Shown: positions 7,820-15,508, numbered from the stretch's first letter. The stretch is DNA of 20,044 nucleotides from ZC4RG30 sp031424095 (GCA_031424095.1 JANPGU010000041.1:1-20044); one strand, 5' to 3'. Translations and numbers: made by a program. Notes: generated from the sequence alone by a model not told the origin.

Positions 7820-8763
7820 GCCTGTACCCCTGGCTTGAGCCTGCGGCTGCCAAACTCCATGCTGCGCACGAGGCGGGCCGCCTGCCGCCGGCGCTGCTGA
7901 TTCACGAGGCCCCTGGTGCCGGCGGCATGGAACTGGCCCTGCATGCCGCCCAGTTGTTCTTCTGCACCAGCCGCCCGAGTCCCTGCGGACATTGCAGCAA
8001 TTGCCGGCGCGTCGCGCAGCGCGAGCATCCGGATTTCATCGTGGTGGGACCGGATCCCGAATCTAAGCTGGGCCAGATATCCGTCGACCAGGTGCGCGCG
8101 ATCTCGACCCATCTTTCCCTTTCCAGCTACGAAGGCAAGGGCACTTTCGTCGTGTTCCAGCCGGCCGACGCGCTGAACCGCAATGCGGCCAATGCACTGC
8201 TGAAGACGCTGGAAGAGCCACGCGCCGATGCCCATGTCCTGCTGGTCACCGCCGCCCCGAGCCTGCTGCCTGCCACCATCCGCAGCCGCTGCCAGAAGCT
8301 TTCCGCGAATGCGCCGGACCGGCAGGGCGCGCTGGCCTGGCTGTCGTCCCAGAAGCCCGCCCACCGGGCCGACTGGCCCGCGGTGCTCGATGTGCTCGGT
8401 GTGGCGCCCGTACAGGCGCTGGCGGCCGATGTGCCGCAGGTGCTGACCATACGCAGGGACATTGCGCAGGTCCTCAAGGACGCCTCCGACGGCCGTATCG
8501 ACGTAGTCCGAACCGCGGAAAGCTGGGCCAGGGACGAGCTGCCACTGCGTCTGCGCGGCATTGAGAACTGCCTCACAGGGCAGATTCTGGCAATGCGCTC
8601 TGGCACCCGGTTGCAAGACGGGCCGCTGGACATAAATATAGGGGCAGCGCTGAGGCTGCTGGATGAGGTGCGCGAGCTGCAACGGCAGCTGCTCACCTCA
8701 CTCAACAAGCCTCTCGCGCTGGAACGGCACCTGTGGCAGCTCAACAGGGCTGGCGGGGCCTGA
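7816..8763 (+). CDS. holB: DNA polymerase III subunit delta'
   Basis: Clamp-loader subunit that helps load the beta sliding clamp onto DNA. The 315-residue protein begins with GTG that overlaps the tmk stop (GTGA, 7816-7819). The AAA+ P-loop is degenerate (APGAGGMEL), as expected because delta' does not hydrolyse ATP. Four cysteines at 50, 57, 60 and 63 (CGHCSNC) form the zinc site. NRNAANALLKTLEEP and the arginine-finger motif SRC (157-159) are present. The tmk-holB-pilZ order is conserved in gammaproteobacteria. Confidence 0.95.
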   Translation: MSLYPWLEPAAAKLHAAHEAGRLPPALLIHEAPGAGGMELALHAAQLFFCTSRPSPCGHCSNCRRVAQREHPDFIVVGPDPESKLGQISVDQVRAISTHLSLSSYEGKGTFVVFQPADALNRNAANALLKTLEEPRADAHVLLVTAAPSLLPATIRSRCQKLSANAPDRQGALAWLSSQKPAHRADWPAVLDVLGVAPVQALAADVPQVLTIRRDIAQVLKDASDGRIDVVRTAESWARDELPLRLRGIENCLTGQILAMRSGTRLQDGPLDINIGAALRLLDEVRELQRQLLTSLNKPLALERHLWQLNRAGGA

Positions 8764-8783
8764 AGCTGGAATACAGGAAAGAC

Positions 8784-9155
8784 ATGTCGCCGAAAGATCC
8801 GACGTCGCGCTCAGGCATCAACAAGCCGGGACTATTGACGCTCACCATCAAGGACAAGAGCGCGCTCTACATGGCGTACATGCCCTTCGTGCGCAACGGT
8901 GGCCTGTTCATCCCCACCAACAGCAACTACCGGCTGGGCGATGAAGTGTTCATGCTGCTGAACCTGATGGGTGAAGACGAAAAGCTGCCGGTGGCCGGTC
9001 GCGTCATCTGGCTCACGCCGAAGGGCGCGCAGGGCAAGCGCACGGCCGGCATCGGCGTGCAGTTCAGCGAGCAGGATCGCGGCCAGACGCAGAAGAAGAT
9101 CGAGAATTACCTGGCCGGTGCGATCGCCGGCGAAAAGTCCACGCACACGATGTAG
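8784..9155 (+). CDS. pilZ: Type IV pilus assembly PilZ protein
   Basis: Single PilZ-domain protein of 123 residues needed for type IV pilus formation in Pseudomonas and Xanthomonas, where it works with PilB and FimX. The core YMPFVRNGGLFIPT, GDEVFMLLNL, VAGRVIWLTP and AGIGVQF is visible. The RxxxR and D/NxSxxG motifs needed to bind cyclic di-GMP are absent, as in true PilZ orthologues. The chosen start at 8784 gives MSPKDPTSRSG and has AGGAAAG just upstream. An earlier in-frame start at 8733 would overlap holB and add a non-conserved stretch. It follows holB by 20 bases; tatD, often next, is absent. Confidence 0.93.
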   Translation: MSPKDPTSRSGINKPGLLTLTIKDKSALYMAYMPFVRNGGLFIPTNSNYRLGDEVFMLLNLMGEDEKLPVAGRVIWLTPKGAQGKRTAGIGVQFSEQDRGQTQKKIENYLAGAIAGEKSTHTM

Positions 9156-9168
9156 GCGCTGAGGCGCC
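9155..9168. terminator. Small GC-rich hairpin between converging pilZ and the rhodanese gene
   Basis: GGCGC (9155-9159) pairs with GCGCC (9164-9168) across the four-base loop TGAG. It begins at the last base of the pilZ stop codon and lies in the 22-base gap between two convergent genes. There is no T tract on either side, so an intrinsic terminator is only possible. Confidence 0.22.
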
Positions 9169-9177
9169 GCGCCGCAA

Positions 9178-10257
9178 TCAGACTGTAGCCGCCCGGCGCA
9201 GTCCGCGTTCCATGCTCGACAGGCCGCCCTTCAGCACATAGGCGTCGAAACCCTTTTCCACCAGGATGAACGCAGCAGCCGAGCTGCGGCGTCCGGTATC
9301 GCAATACACGATGTGCGGTTTGGTCTTGTCCAGCGCCGAGAGCTTCAGGCGGATGAAATACAGCGGCACGTTCATGGCCGATTCCACTGCCAGGTTCTGG
9401 AATTCCGACGGCAGGCGTACATCCAGCCACACGCCGCCTTTCTTTGCGACCAGCTGCTCAGCCTGCTCGGCAGTCACCCACTGCAGCAGCGGCTCGTTCA
9501 TTAGCTCCCGGAAGTCCTGCTTGTTGAGCCGCATCAGCACGCCTTCGGTCAGCATGGTGACCGTGGCGTTGCGCTTGGCTTCCGAGATCAGTGCTTCCTC
9601 GCCGAAGGTATCGCCCACGCCGAGTTCGGCCAGACGGATGCCATCCTTGTTGAGCGGTGTTTCGCGCGTGACCACGCAGCGGCCACTGACCACGGCGTAG
9701 AAATAATCGCCTTCGGCACCCTGGCGGATCACCACGTCGCCGGCTCGATAGGGCATGCGCTGCATGCGCAGGAAGATGGCCTGGATATTGGCTGGCGGAA
9801 TCTTCTGCATCGCCCGGCTCTGCAGCAGCGTGGTCATCCAGTCGTCGCCTTCGGAATTCTGGAACTGGGACTGCAGCTCAGACACTTCGTAGGTGCCGGT
9901 CTGGTCCCAGGTAATCATCACATCGAGCAGTTCGCTGTCGATGGAGAGGTATTCCACGTTGTCCATGGCGCGGGCCGAGAATTCGCGTGGCAGCTTGGAC
10001 GAGATCGGATTGCGCGCATCGGGGGTGCCGCCCTTGATCACGCCGATGGTGCGGTCTTCCTCACGCAGTTCGACGGTGCCCGACACGATCCAGATGGTGC
10101 GTTTTTCCGTATCGCCCTGTTTGAACAGGAGGCGGCCGGAATCCATCTCGCGAATGAACACCTTGCGGGCCAGGGCGGCCTGGTTTTCCTTCTTCATGCC
10201 GTCGAGGGGCGCAAACCGGCGCAACAACGCCACGTCTACGGGGCGACCCTGACTCAT
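9178..10257 (-). CDS. Tandem cyclic-nucleotide-binding-like domains fused to a rhodanese domain
   Basis: The 359-residue product has no signal peptide or membrane helix, so it should be cytoplasmic. Residues about 10-125 form a degenerate cNMP-binding fold (GRLLFKQGDTEKRTIWIVSG) that lacks the phosphate-binding cassette. Residues about 145-265 form a second one that keeps it: GDTFGEEALISEAKRNATV, with an Arg at the usual phosphate contact. Residues about 268-350 form a rhodanese domain with WLDVRLPSEFQN and the active-site loop CDTGRRS, with Cys319. No helix-turn-helix is visible, so it is not a Crp-type regulator. A sulfur-transfer or redox role gated by a nucleotide is conceivable but not shown. 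It is last in a minus-strand group after the beta-oxidation gene; the 66-base gap may hold its own promoter. Confidence 0.85.
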   Translation of the reverse strand: MSQGRPVDVALLRRFAPLDGMKKENQAALARKVFIREMDSGRLLFKQGDTEKRTIWIVSGTVELREEDRTIGVIKGGTPDARNPISSKLPREFSARAMDNVEYLSIDSELLDVMITWDQTGTYEVSELQSQFQNSEGDDWMTTLLQSRAMQKIPPANIQAIFLRMQRMPYRAGDVVIRQGAEGDYFYAVVSGRCVVTRETPLNKDGIRLAELGVGDTFGEEALISEAKRNATVTMLTEGVLMRLNKQDFRELMNEPLLQWVTAEQAEQLVAKKGGVWLDVRLPSEFQNLAVESAMNVPLYFIRLKLSALDKTKPHIVYCDTGRRSSAAAFILVEKGFDAYVLKGGLSSMERGLRRAATV

Positions 10258-10318
10258 CGATTGATCCGGTCCATCAGAGATTGCCGCATTGCCATGATTA
10301 GCCGGGAAATACTAGCAC

Positions 10319-10333
10319 GCTGCTCAGAGCAGC
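10319..10333 (-). repeat. Perfect inverted repeat across the stop codon of the beta-oxidation gene
   Basis: On the minus strand GCTGCT-CTG-AGCAGC forms a 6-bp stem with a 3-base loop; it covers the last codons and the stop. No T run follows, so it is a weak terminator candidate at best. It also lies just upstream of TGCTAGTAT (read on the minus strand), an extended -10-like sequence that could serve the rhodanese gene. Confidence 0.3.
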
Positions 10334-12360
10334 GACCAACCCGCATCCGGGGCAAAACGTGAACCATGTTGCAGGGCCAGCTCATGCAGGCGGGCCCGCA
10401 GACGTTCCGGCCCTTCGGACCTGGCCCATTGCAGCGGACCGCCCCTGAATGGCGCAAAGCCGGCGCCGAAGATCACGCCGGCATCGACCAGATCTGCATC
10501 GCTCACGATGCCTTCGCGCAGGCAGGCGACGCTCTCGTTGGCGAGCGTCAGCATCAGTCGATCCGTGAGTTCCTGCGCGACTGCCGCTTCATCGACCGGC
10601 TGCTTCACGGCCTTGCCATCCACCCATTTGTAGTACCCCTGGCCGGTCTTGCGGCCCAGGTTGCGCGCAGCGACCAGATCCTCAAGTCGCTTCAATGGCA
10701 GTGGCGGTTGCCGTCCGATCGCATTGCCGATTATTTCGCCCACATGCTTGCAGACATCCAGGCCAACCACATCCGAAAGCTCGAGGGGGCCCATTGGCAT
10801 GCCGAAGCGGGTGGCCGCCGCATCCACGCTCTCCGGTGACAGTCCCTGCTCGACGGCGATCATGCCTTCCTGCATGTAGGGAATCAGCACACGATTTACC
10901 AGGAATCCGGGCGAACTGCGGCAGGGCAGAGGCAGCTTGTCGATGCGACGCACGAAGCTGGCCGCCGCGGCCAGCACCTCGGGCCGCGTGTCATTGCTGT
11001 GGATGATCTCCACCAGCGGCATCTGCGGCACCGGGTTGAAGAAGTGAAGACCGACAAAACGGCCGGGGTCCGACAGGCCTTCGTCGAGTCCTTCCAGCAC
11101 CAGGCTCGAGGTGTTGGTTGCCAGAATCGCGCCGGGCTTCATGCGGGGAGTAAGGGTCGCGTACAGCGCGCGCTTGGCTTCCAGGTTTTCGAAGATGGCT
11201 TCGATCACGAGGTCCGCGTCGGGGACGCGCGCGCCGTCGACATCCGCGACCAGGCGCGCCGCCGCGGCGCTGCGCTCTGCGGCCGTGAAGATTCGCTTGG
11301 CAAACAGTTCGGCGCCACGCTTGATGGCGGGCGTCACCTGTTCCAGGCTGCGATCCTGCAGGCTGACATTGAAACCGCGCAGCGCGCACCAGGCCGCGAT
11401 GTCGCCACCCATGATGCCGGCTCCCACCACATGCACATTGCGGATCATGGGAGTATCGGCTGCGGGTTTGCCGCCCAGCGCCTTCAGGCGATCCTGCAGC
11501 AGGAACACGCGCACCAGGTTGCGGGCCGTGCTGCTGGTGAACAGCTGCGCAATGGAAGTGGCTTCCGCTTCGTAGGCAGCGCGACCCTTCGCGCCGTGCT
11601 TTGCCCACAGGTCAACGATGGCGTACGGCGCAGGGTAGTGCGTCCTGCGCACCCGTGCTCCAACCTGACGCAGCAATGCCGGCGTGATGAATGGCCGCAC
11701 CGGCGGCCAGGACAGCATGCGCTCGGCGAAAGGCGGCTGCTGCGGGGCAGGGTGTCGGCTAAGCAAATCGCGCGCGACGCTGTCCGCCTTGTCCGCCGGT
11801 ACCAATGCATCGACCAGACCCATCTTCAGGGCTTTGTCGCCGCGGATGTTCTTGCCGGTGAGCATCATGTCCATCGCCGGACGCACGCCCAGCAGCTGCA
11901 CCGCCCGCACCGTGCCACCGAAGCCCGGATGAATGCCGAGCTGCACCTCGGGCAGACCCAGCGTCAGCTTCCCGTCCTCCACGCCCACGCGGTAGCGACA
12001 GGCCAGTGCCAGCTCCATGCCGCCACCCAGTGCAAAGCCCTGCAGCAGCGCCACGGTGGCGCAGGGCAGTGCCGCGATGCGGTCGCACAGTCCCTGGCCC
12101 AGCCGGATGCTGCGCAGTGCAGCGTCCACCGTGCCGAAGGTGGTGAATTCATTGATGTCGGCGCCGGCAATGAAGCCGCTCTTCTTGCCGGAGCGGATGA
12201 TCAGGCCGGCGGGCGGCGCGCGTTCGATGCCATCGAGCGCAGCGGCAAGTTCCGTCAATACCGCAAATCCCAATGTATTGACCGATGTGCCCGGGGCATC
12301 CAGCGTAAGCACGCCAATGCCATCCGGACCTTGCTGGTAATTCCAGGCGCCATTGCTCAT
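10324..12360 (-). CDS. Bifunctional enoyl-CoA hydratase / 3-hydroxyacyl-CoA dehydrogenase (FadB/FadJ-like alpha subunit)
   Basis: Catalyses two steps of fatty-acid beta-oxidation, hydration of trans-2-enoyl-CoA and NAD-dependent oxidation of 3-hydroxyacyl-CoA. The 678-residue protein has an N-terminal crotonase domain (about 1-190) with GFIAGADI, Glu116 in LGGGMELALA and Glu138 in LPEVQLGIHPGFGGT, the two catalytic acids. The dehydrogenase part starts with VVGAGIMGGD (GAGIMG 312-317) and has His438 in LHFFNPV and Glu450 in PLVEII. C-terminal dehydrogenase helices include GLDVCKHVG, RKTGQGYYKW and GFAPFRGGP. E. coli FadB is longer (about 729), and the spacing between the two Glu residues is two larger here. 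No thiolase (fadA/fadI) is adjacent, so the beta subunit must be elsewhere. It starts 4 bases after the stop of the EEP-fold gene. Confidence 0.92.
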   Translation of the reverse strand: MSNGAWNYQQGPDGIGVLTLDAPGTSVNTLGFAVLTELAAALDGIERAPPAGLIIRSGKKSGFIAGADINEFTTFGTVDAALRSIRLGQGLCDRIAALPCATVALLQGFALGGGMELALACRYRVGVEDGKLTLGLPEVQLGIHPGFGGTVRAVQLLGVRPAMDMMLTGKNIRGDKALKMGLVDALVPADKADSVARDLLSRHPAPQQPPFAERMLSWPPVRPFITPALLRQVGARVRRTHYPAPYAIVDLWAKHGAKGRAAYEAEATSIAQLFTSSTARNLVRVFLLQDRLKALGGKPAADTPMIRNVHVVGAGIMGGDIAAWCALRGFNVSLQDRSLEQVTPAIKRGAELFAKRIFTAAERSAAAARLVADVDGARVPDADLVIEAIFENLEAKRALYATLTPRMKPGAILATNTSSLVLEGLDEGLSDPGRFVGLHFFNPVPQMPLVEIIHSNDTRPEVLAAAASFVRRIDKLPLPCRSSPGFLVNRVLIPYMQEGMIAVEQGLSPESVDAAATRFGMPMGPLELSDVVGLDVCKHVGEIIGNAIGRQPPLPLKRLEDLVAARNLGRKTGQGYYKWVDGKAVKQPVDEAAVAQELTDRLMLTLANESVACLREGIVSDADLVDAGVIFGAGFAPFRGGPLQWARSEGPERLRARLHELALQHGSRFAPDAGWSLL

Positions 12361-12364
12361 GAGC

Positions 12365-13105
12365 TCAACTCCTGCGCAGGTGAAAATCGCAGACCAGCGG
12401 CCGGTGATCCGACAGCCGGATATCGGGAACGTGGAAGTCGGTTACTTCGATCTGTTCGCTGACCAGCACGAAGTCGAGCTCCGCGCGCGGCGCCTTGGCC
12501 GGATAGGTGGGCAGGTTGTTCATGTTGGCGCTGCGCAGTCCTGCGGCGCGCATGAACAGGTACAGCTCATGCGTGCCCCAGAAGGTGTTGAAATCACCCG
12601 CCACGATCACCGGCTTGGCCGCCTTTTCCACCAGCTCATGCAGATAGCGCAGCTGGTACTGGCGGTGCCGGTATTTGATCGAGAGGTGCACGAGAAACAC
12701 GCACACCTCTTCCAGTTCCAGCTCGATGATCAGCCGCTTGATGCCCGAGTCGAAGTAATGGAAGCGCTCGCCATGCACCCGCGGCGCGGCCAGGAAGGCA
12801 TTGGCCTGCTTGCGCACGATGGGCAGGAAGTTGTTCATGGACGAGGTGCCGTACTTGCACTCGTAAATCGAAAAATGACCCAGGCTGCTGGCGATGAATT
12901 CGGCCTGGTTCACCATCCCTGAGCGGATCGAACCGGTATCGATCTCGATCAGGCCGATGATGTCGGCGTCCTGGCGGCGCAGGAATTCGGTCAGCCCGGT
13001 CAGCACCCGCCGGTTGCTGCGCAGATACCCGGCACCTGGCAGGGGCAGGTGAAATGCTGGGCCCGTGCCGGTGGCATAACGGATGTTGTAAACCACCAGA
13101 CGCAA
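12365..13105 (-). CDS. Endonuclease/exonuclease/phosphatase-family protein
   Basis: Metal-dependent phosphodiesterase fold shared by DNases, sphingomyelinases and inositol phosphatases; the substrate cannot be told from sequence. The 246-residue protein shows the full set: Asn7 in VVYNIRY, Glu54 in GLIEID, His140 in LVHLS, GDFNT with Asp171 and Asn173, Asp211 in LDFVLVS and the terminal SDHRPL with Asp233 and His234. There is no signal peptide, so it is probably intracellular. I chose TTG at 13105 because GGAG lies 7 bases upstream and the product then starts MRLVVYNI, normal for the family; another TTG at 13118-13120 would add five residues without a visible ribosome-binding site. It is first in the minus-strand group and divergent from the TIR-like gene. 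Confidence 0.87.
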   Translation of the reverse strand: MRLVVYNIRYATGTGPAFHLPLPGAGYLRSNRRVLTGLTEFLRRQDADIIGLIEIDTGSIRSGMVNQAEFIASSLGHFSIYECKYGTSSMNNFLPIVRKQANAFLAAPRVHGERFHYFDSGIKRLIIELELEEVCVFLVHLSIKYRHRQYQLRYLHELVEKAAKPVIVAGDFNTFWGTHELYLFMRAAGLRSANMNNLPTYPAKAPRAELDFVLVSEQIEVTDFHVPDIRLSDHRPLVCDFHLRRS

Positions 13106-13171
13106 GGCACGCTCCAGCAATAGGTCAAGACGGGGCTAGTTTATCGGGTGTTGGGGTACACTGGGTCGCGT

Positions 13172-13651
13172 ATGTCGCAGCAAGATCCCATCCGATTGTT
13201 CGTCACGCATTGCTGGCAGGACTCGGACGACTACCAGCGAGTGTTCGAATACGTCGAAAGCAATCCCAACTTCTTCTACCGGAACACCAGCACGCCGGAC
13301 AAACCGCCGTCTTCCGGCGAAACCGAAGCCGTGCGTGAAGATCTGCGCAAGCAGATCAACCAGGCAGAAATCGTGATCGCGCTGGCCGGCCTGCATGCCG
13401 AGCAGCCGGACCTCACCATCTTCCAGATGAACTACGCCCAGTCGCAGAAGAAACCGGTGTTGCTGCTGCCGCCGTTTGGCTCACGCGCGGATGTGTCCAA
13501 GCTGCTGACCGACCGTGCGGACGAGTCCACCGGCTGGGAGAAGCGCGGCCTGATCGATGCCATCAAGCGACTGGCGCGCCATGAAAACACGGCCCGCTAC
13601 GACACCATCGAATTCAACGCCGAAGACTTCAGCAACTTCAAACTCGACTAG
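13172..13651 (+). CDS. TIR-like domain protein (ThsB / MTH538 type)
   Basis: The 159-residue protein is almost one domain. RLFVTHCWQDSDDYQRVFEY at 8-27 matches the first strand and helix of the MTH538/ThsB TIR-like family. A helix at 52-66 leads to EIVIALAGLHA (66-76), then KKPVLLLPPFG (93-103) and STGWEKRGLIDAIKRL (119-134), all in family order. In relatives that I recall, the block after the GxYa motif reads like WIxxEIxxA with an acidic residue tied to NAD hydrolysis or signal synthesis. Here the matching block is LTIFQMNYA, with Gln85 in that place and no Trp. If my alignment is right, the usual catalytic acid is missing. The start at 13172 follows a poor ribosome-binding site. The gene is monocistronic, with divergent and convergent neighbours, and there is no ThsA-like gene nearby. 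Confidence 0.75.
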   Translation: MSQQDPIRLFVTHCWQDSDDYQRVFEYVESNPNFFYRNTSTPDKPPSSGETEAVREDLRKQINQAEIVIALAGLHAEQPDLTIFQMNYAQSQKKPVLLLPPFGSRADVSKLLTDRADESTGWEKRGLIDAIKRLARHENTARYDTIEFNAEDFSNFKLD

Positions 13652-13656
13652 CCGGA

Positions 13657-14028
13657 TCAACCTTCGGCGGCGAACAGCTGCATGATCGGCGAATTCGGCG
13701 CCATGCGCGAATTGCGGCGCGATGTGGCAGCGATGTCGGTGCGGGCGAGGGTGGCAAACATCCTCACCACCAGGGCCGCGTAGTGCCCCGCTTCATCGTT
13801 CGACATCTTGCGCACCGAGGCGCGAATCGCAGACTCGCGCGGCAACGCGCGTTCACGATTCATCGCCGCGCACAGCGCGCTGAATTCATTGCGTACCGCT
13901 TCCGGCAATTCGTCCGAATCGACTTCGACCAGATGCGATGAGTACGCGTCCGCGAGTCGATCCTTGATGGAACCGGATTGAGACAGACGGGTGGTCGCCC
14001 GCTGCAGAAGGTCTAGGGTGTTGTCCAT
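13657..14028 (-). CDS. Uncharacterised 123-residue protein
   Basis: I do not recognise a named family. The product is predicted mostly helical and soluble, with charged N-terminal helices (LLQRATTRLSQ, IKDRLADAYSSHL), a central LPEAVRNEFSALCAAMNRER and a conserved-looking PRESAIRASVRKMSNDEAGH. The tail is Ser/Arg/Pro-rich. A strong AGGAAGAG site precedes the ATG at the normal distance, and codon use matches the surroundings, so it looks genuinely expressed. It converges on the TIR-like gene with only 5 bases between the stops. Toxin-antitoxin or partner roles cannot be supported from sequence. Confidence 0.72.
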   Translation of the reverse strand: MDNTLDLLQRATTRLSQSGSIKDRLADAYSSHLVEVDSDELPEAVRNEFSALCAAMNRERALPRESAIRASVRKMSNDEAGHYAALVVRMFATLARTDIAATSRRNSRMAPNSPIMQLFAAEG

Positions 14029-14183
14029 GCTGAACTCTTCCTGCCGACTTTGAGCTGTTGGTCTTCTTATGGGTACAAGCTCAAGTAAAGCCTTAAGCCT
14101 GCACCAACAGAACCTCTTGGAGAGTCAATGAGGTACGACTGAAATATACACCTGCATCGCAGCCGCGCAAATCAGGAATTTTC

Positions 14184-14264
14184 ATGTCGACTGCAGCCGT
14201 GGGCAATACCAGCAATGCCGCGGGCGCAACGGCAGCCTATAGTAAAGTAAATTATAGAAAATGA
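14184..14264 (+). CDS. Candidate 26-codon small gene
   Basis: ATG at 14184 follows CAGGAATTTTC, an AGGA site about 7 bases upstream, and the frame runs 26 codons to TGA at 14262. The peptide begins MSTAAVGNTSNAAGATAAYS and ends in a basic KVNYRK. It is Ala/Ser/Asn-rich with no membrane helix. It lies alone in the 238-base gap between the divergent start of the 123-residue protein and the 3' end of the MgtC-like gene, with TATACA upstream (14148-14153) as a possible -10. It may be a chance frame or a remnant of a larger gene. Confidence 0.25.
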   Translation: MSTAAVGNTSNAAGATAAYSKVNYRK

Positions 14265-14266
14265 CT

Positions 14267-15508
14267 TTAGATAATTGTTTTAATTAATAAAACTATCACG
14301 GCAGCCAATGGCATGAGTGTCATCCCCAGCGCCACGCGCCAGCCGTAGGCCGAACCGCCGCTGGCAAACGCCAGCACCACTTTTGCGATCGAGCTGACCA
14401 GCAGCAGCAGCATGAGACCCCAGCTTGCCGCTTCCATCTGCAGCTGACCGTCGCTGGCCAGCTGCGCCAGACTGGCTGCAGCCGCGTGCACTTCCACGAG
14501 GGCGACTGCGGCTGCCGCGATCACCACACCGGCACCGCCAAACTGCCGCTGCACCCACGCCGACGCGAGCAGCAGCACTGCCATCAAGCCCGCCAGCAGC
14601 AGCGCGTGACTCAGGCGGAAGGCACGCGAGCTGCCCTGGTCCGGCAGGCTGGCCATCGATTGCCGCCGCACAGCACCGGCGGTTGCCACGACCAGCAGGA
14701 CCAGTGCAGCCGCTGCGAGCGGCCACGCTACGACCAGCAACAGAGCGGGCGAGGCCGCTGCCACGACGCCCACGAACAGCGTCAAGGACCCCAGGTTGGC
14801 GAACAATGCGCCCGCTGCCGCCGGCGCCACATACGCAGGTTCAGCGCGGGCCCGATGGCCGAAGCCCACCACAGCTGCAGTGGACGACGCGAAGCCCGCC
14901 ATGAATCCAGCCAGCGGCAGACCCCAGCGCGCGCCCACCATGCGCAGCGCGACATGCCCCGCCATTCCCACCGCCAGGATCAGCACTACCAGACGGCCCA
15001 GGCGCGCCGGCACCAGCACGTCCCAGGGATCCACTGCGAAATTGGGCAGCAGCGGCAACACCAGCAGCGCCGCGCCAGCCAGCAGCAACCCATCCTGCAG
15101 TTCCTGATCGCTGAGGCGCTCGCGCACCAGCTGATGCAGCGAATCCTTGGCGTACAGCACGGCGGCCACGACCACGGCCAGACCGGCGGCCAGCCCCGGA
15201 TGCGCATGGGCGAGGGCAGCCAGCAGTGCCGTCACCGGCACCGCCACCTCAGCGGTCAGTCCCGGCGCCCGCGCAGCGGTCTTGAGATAGCTCGCCACCA
15301 CCAGCGCACCGAGCACCAGCAGTACGGCGACCAGCACGGCAGTCCCCAGCGAGGCGCCGATCGCGCCGGCCAGTGCCACCATCACATGTGTGCGCACACC
15401 GGCAATCGACCGCTGCGGATCGGACTGTGCCCGCTCGCGCACGGCGCCGATCAGCAGGCCGATGCCAATGGCCGACGCCAGGCCATGCAGTGAGATGTCG
15501 GAATCCAT
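14267..15508 (-). CDS. MgtC/SapB family membrane protein with DUF4010 domain
   Basis: A 413-residue polytopic inner-membrane protein with roughly a dozen hydrophobic segments. The N-terminus has IGIGLLIGAVRER and RSIAGVRTHVMVALAGAIGA, the MgtC-like signature. The second half, with GLPLAGFMAGFASSTAAVVG and GALFANLGSLTLF, is the DUF4010 part. MgtC proteins act in magnesium-limited growth and membrane energetics; the substrate or activity of DUF4010 members is not known to me. Codon use is GC-rich until the last few codons, which lie in an AT-rich patch. It is the last gene of a minus-strand series after DUF3562 and the H-type lectin, 53 bases downstream of the lectin. Confidence 0.88.
   Translation of the reverse strand: MDSDISLHGLASAIGIGLLIGAVRERAQSDPQRSIAGVRTHVMVALAGAIGASLGTAVLVAVLLVLGALVVASYLKTAARAPGLTAEVAVPVTALLAALAHAHPGLAAGLAVVVAAVLYAKDSLHQLVRERLSDQELQDGLLLAGAALLVLPLLPNFAVDPWDVLVPARLGRLVVLILAVGMAGHVALRMVGARWGLPLAGFMAGFASSTAAVVGFGHRARAEPAYVAPAAAGALFANLGSLTLFVGVVAAASPALLLVVAWPLAAAALVLLVVATAGAVRRQSMASLPDQGSSRAFRLSHALLLAGLMAVLLLASAWVQRQFGGAGVVIAAAAVALVEVHAAAASLAQLASDGQLQMEAASWGLMLLLLVSSIAKVVLAFASGGSAYGWRVALGMTLMPLAAVIVLLIKTII

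Noticed and set aside
8733..8783. Upstream in-frame start for pilZ
   Set aside because: It would overlap holB by 31 bases and add residues not seen in PilZ; ATG 8784 has a good ribosome-binding site.
9178..10257. Crp/Fnr-type transcription regulator
   Set aside because: No helix-turn-helix follows the nucleotide-binding domains; the C-terminus is a rhodanese domain.
10999..12462. Long plus-strand frame (487 codons) across the beta-oxidation gene
   Set aside because: His/Gln/Arg-rich shadow of a clear FadB/FadJ-like gene; no domain seen.
13172..14028. Thoeris defence system
   Set aside because: Only a ThsB-like domain is present; there is no ThsA (SLOG/sirtuin or other effector), the expected catalytic acid appears absent, and the neighbour is convergent rather than co-transcribed.
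14079..14098. GCTCAAG / CTTAAGC imperfect inverted repeat and a flagellar sigma28-like TAAAG
   Set aside because: One mismatch in seven, and no GCCGATAA-like -10 at the right distance; too weak to call.
14069..14131. 20-codon frame in the gap before the small candidate gene
   Set aside because: No ribosome-binding site before its ATG and no distinguishing composition.
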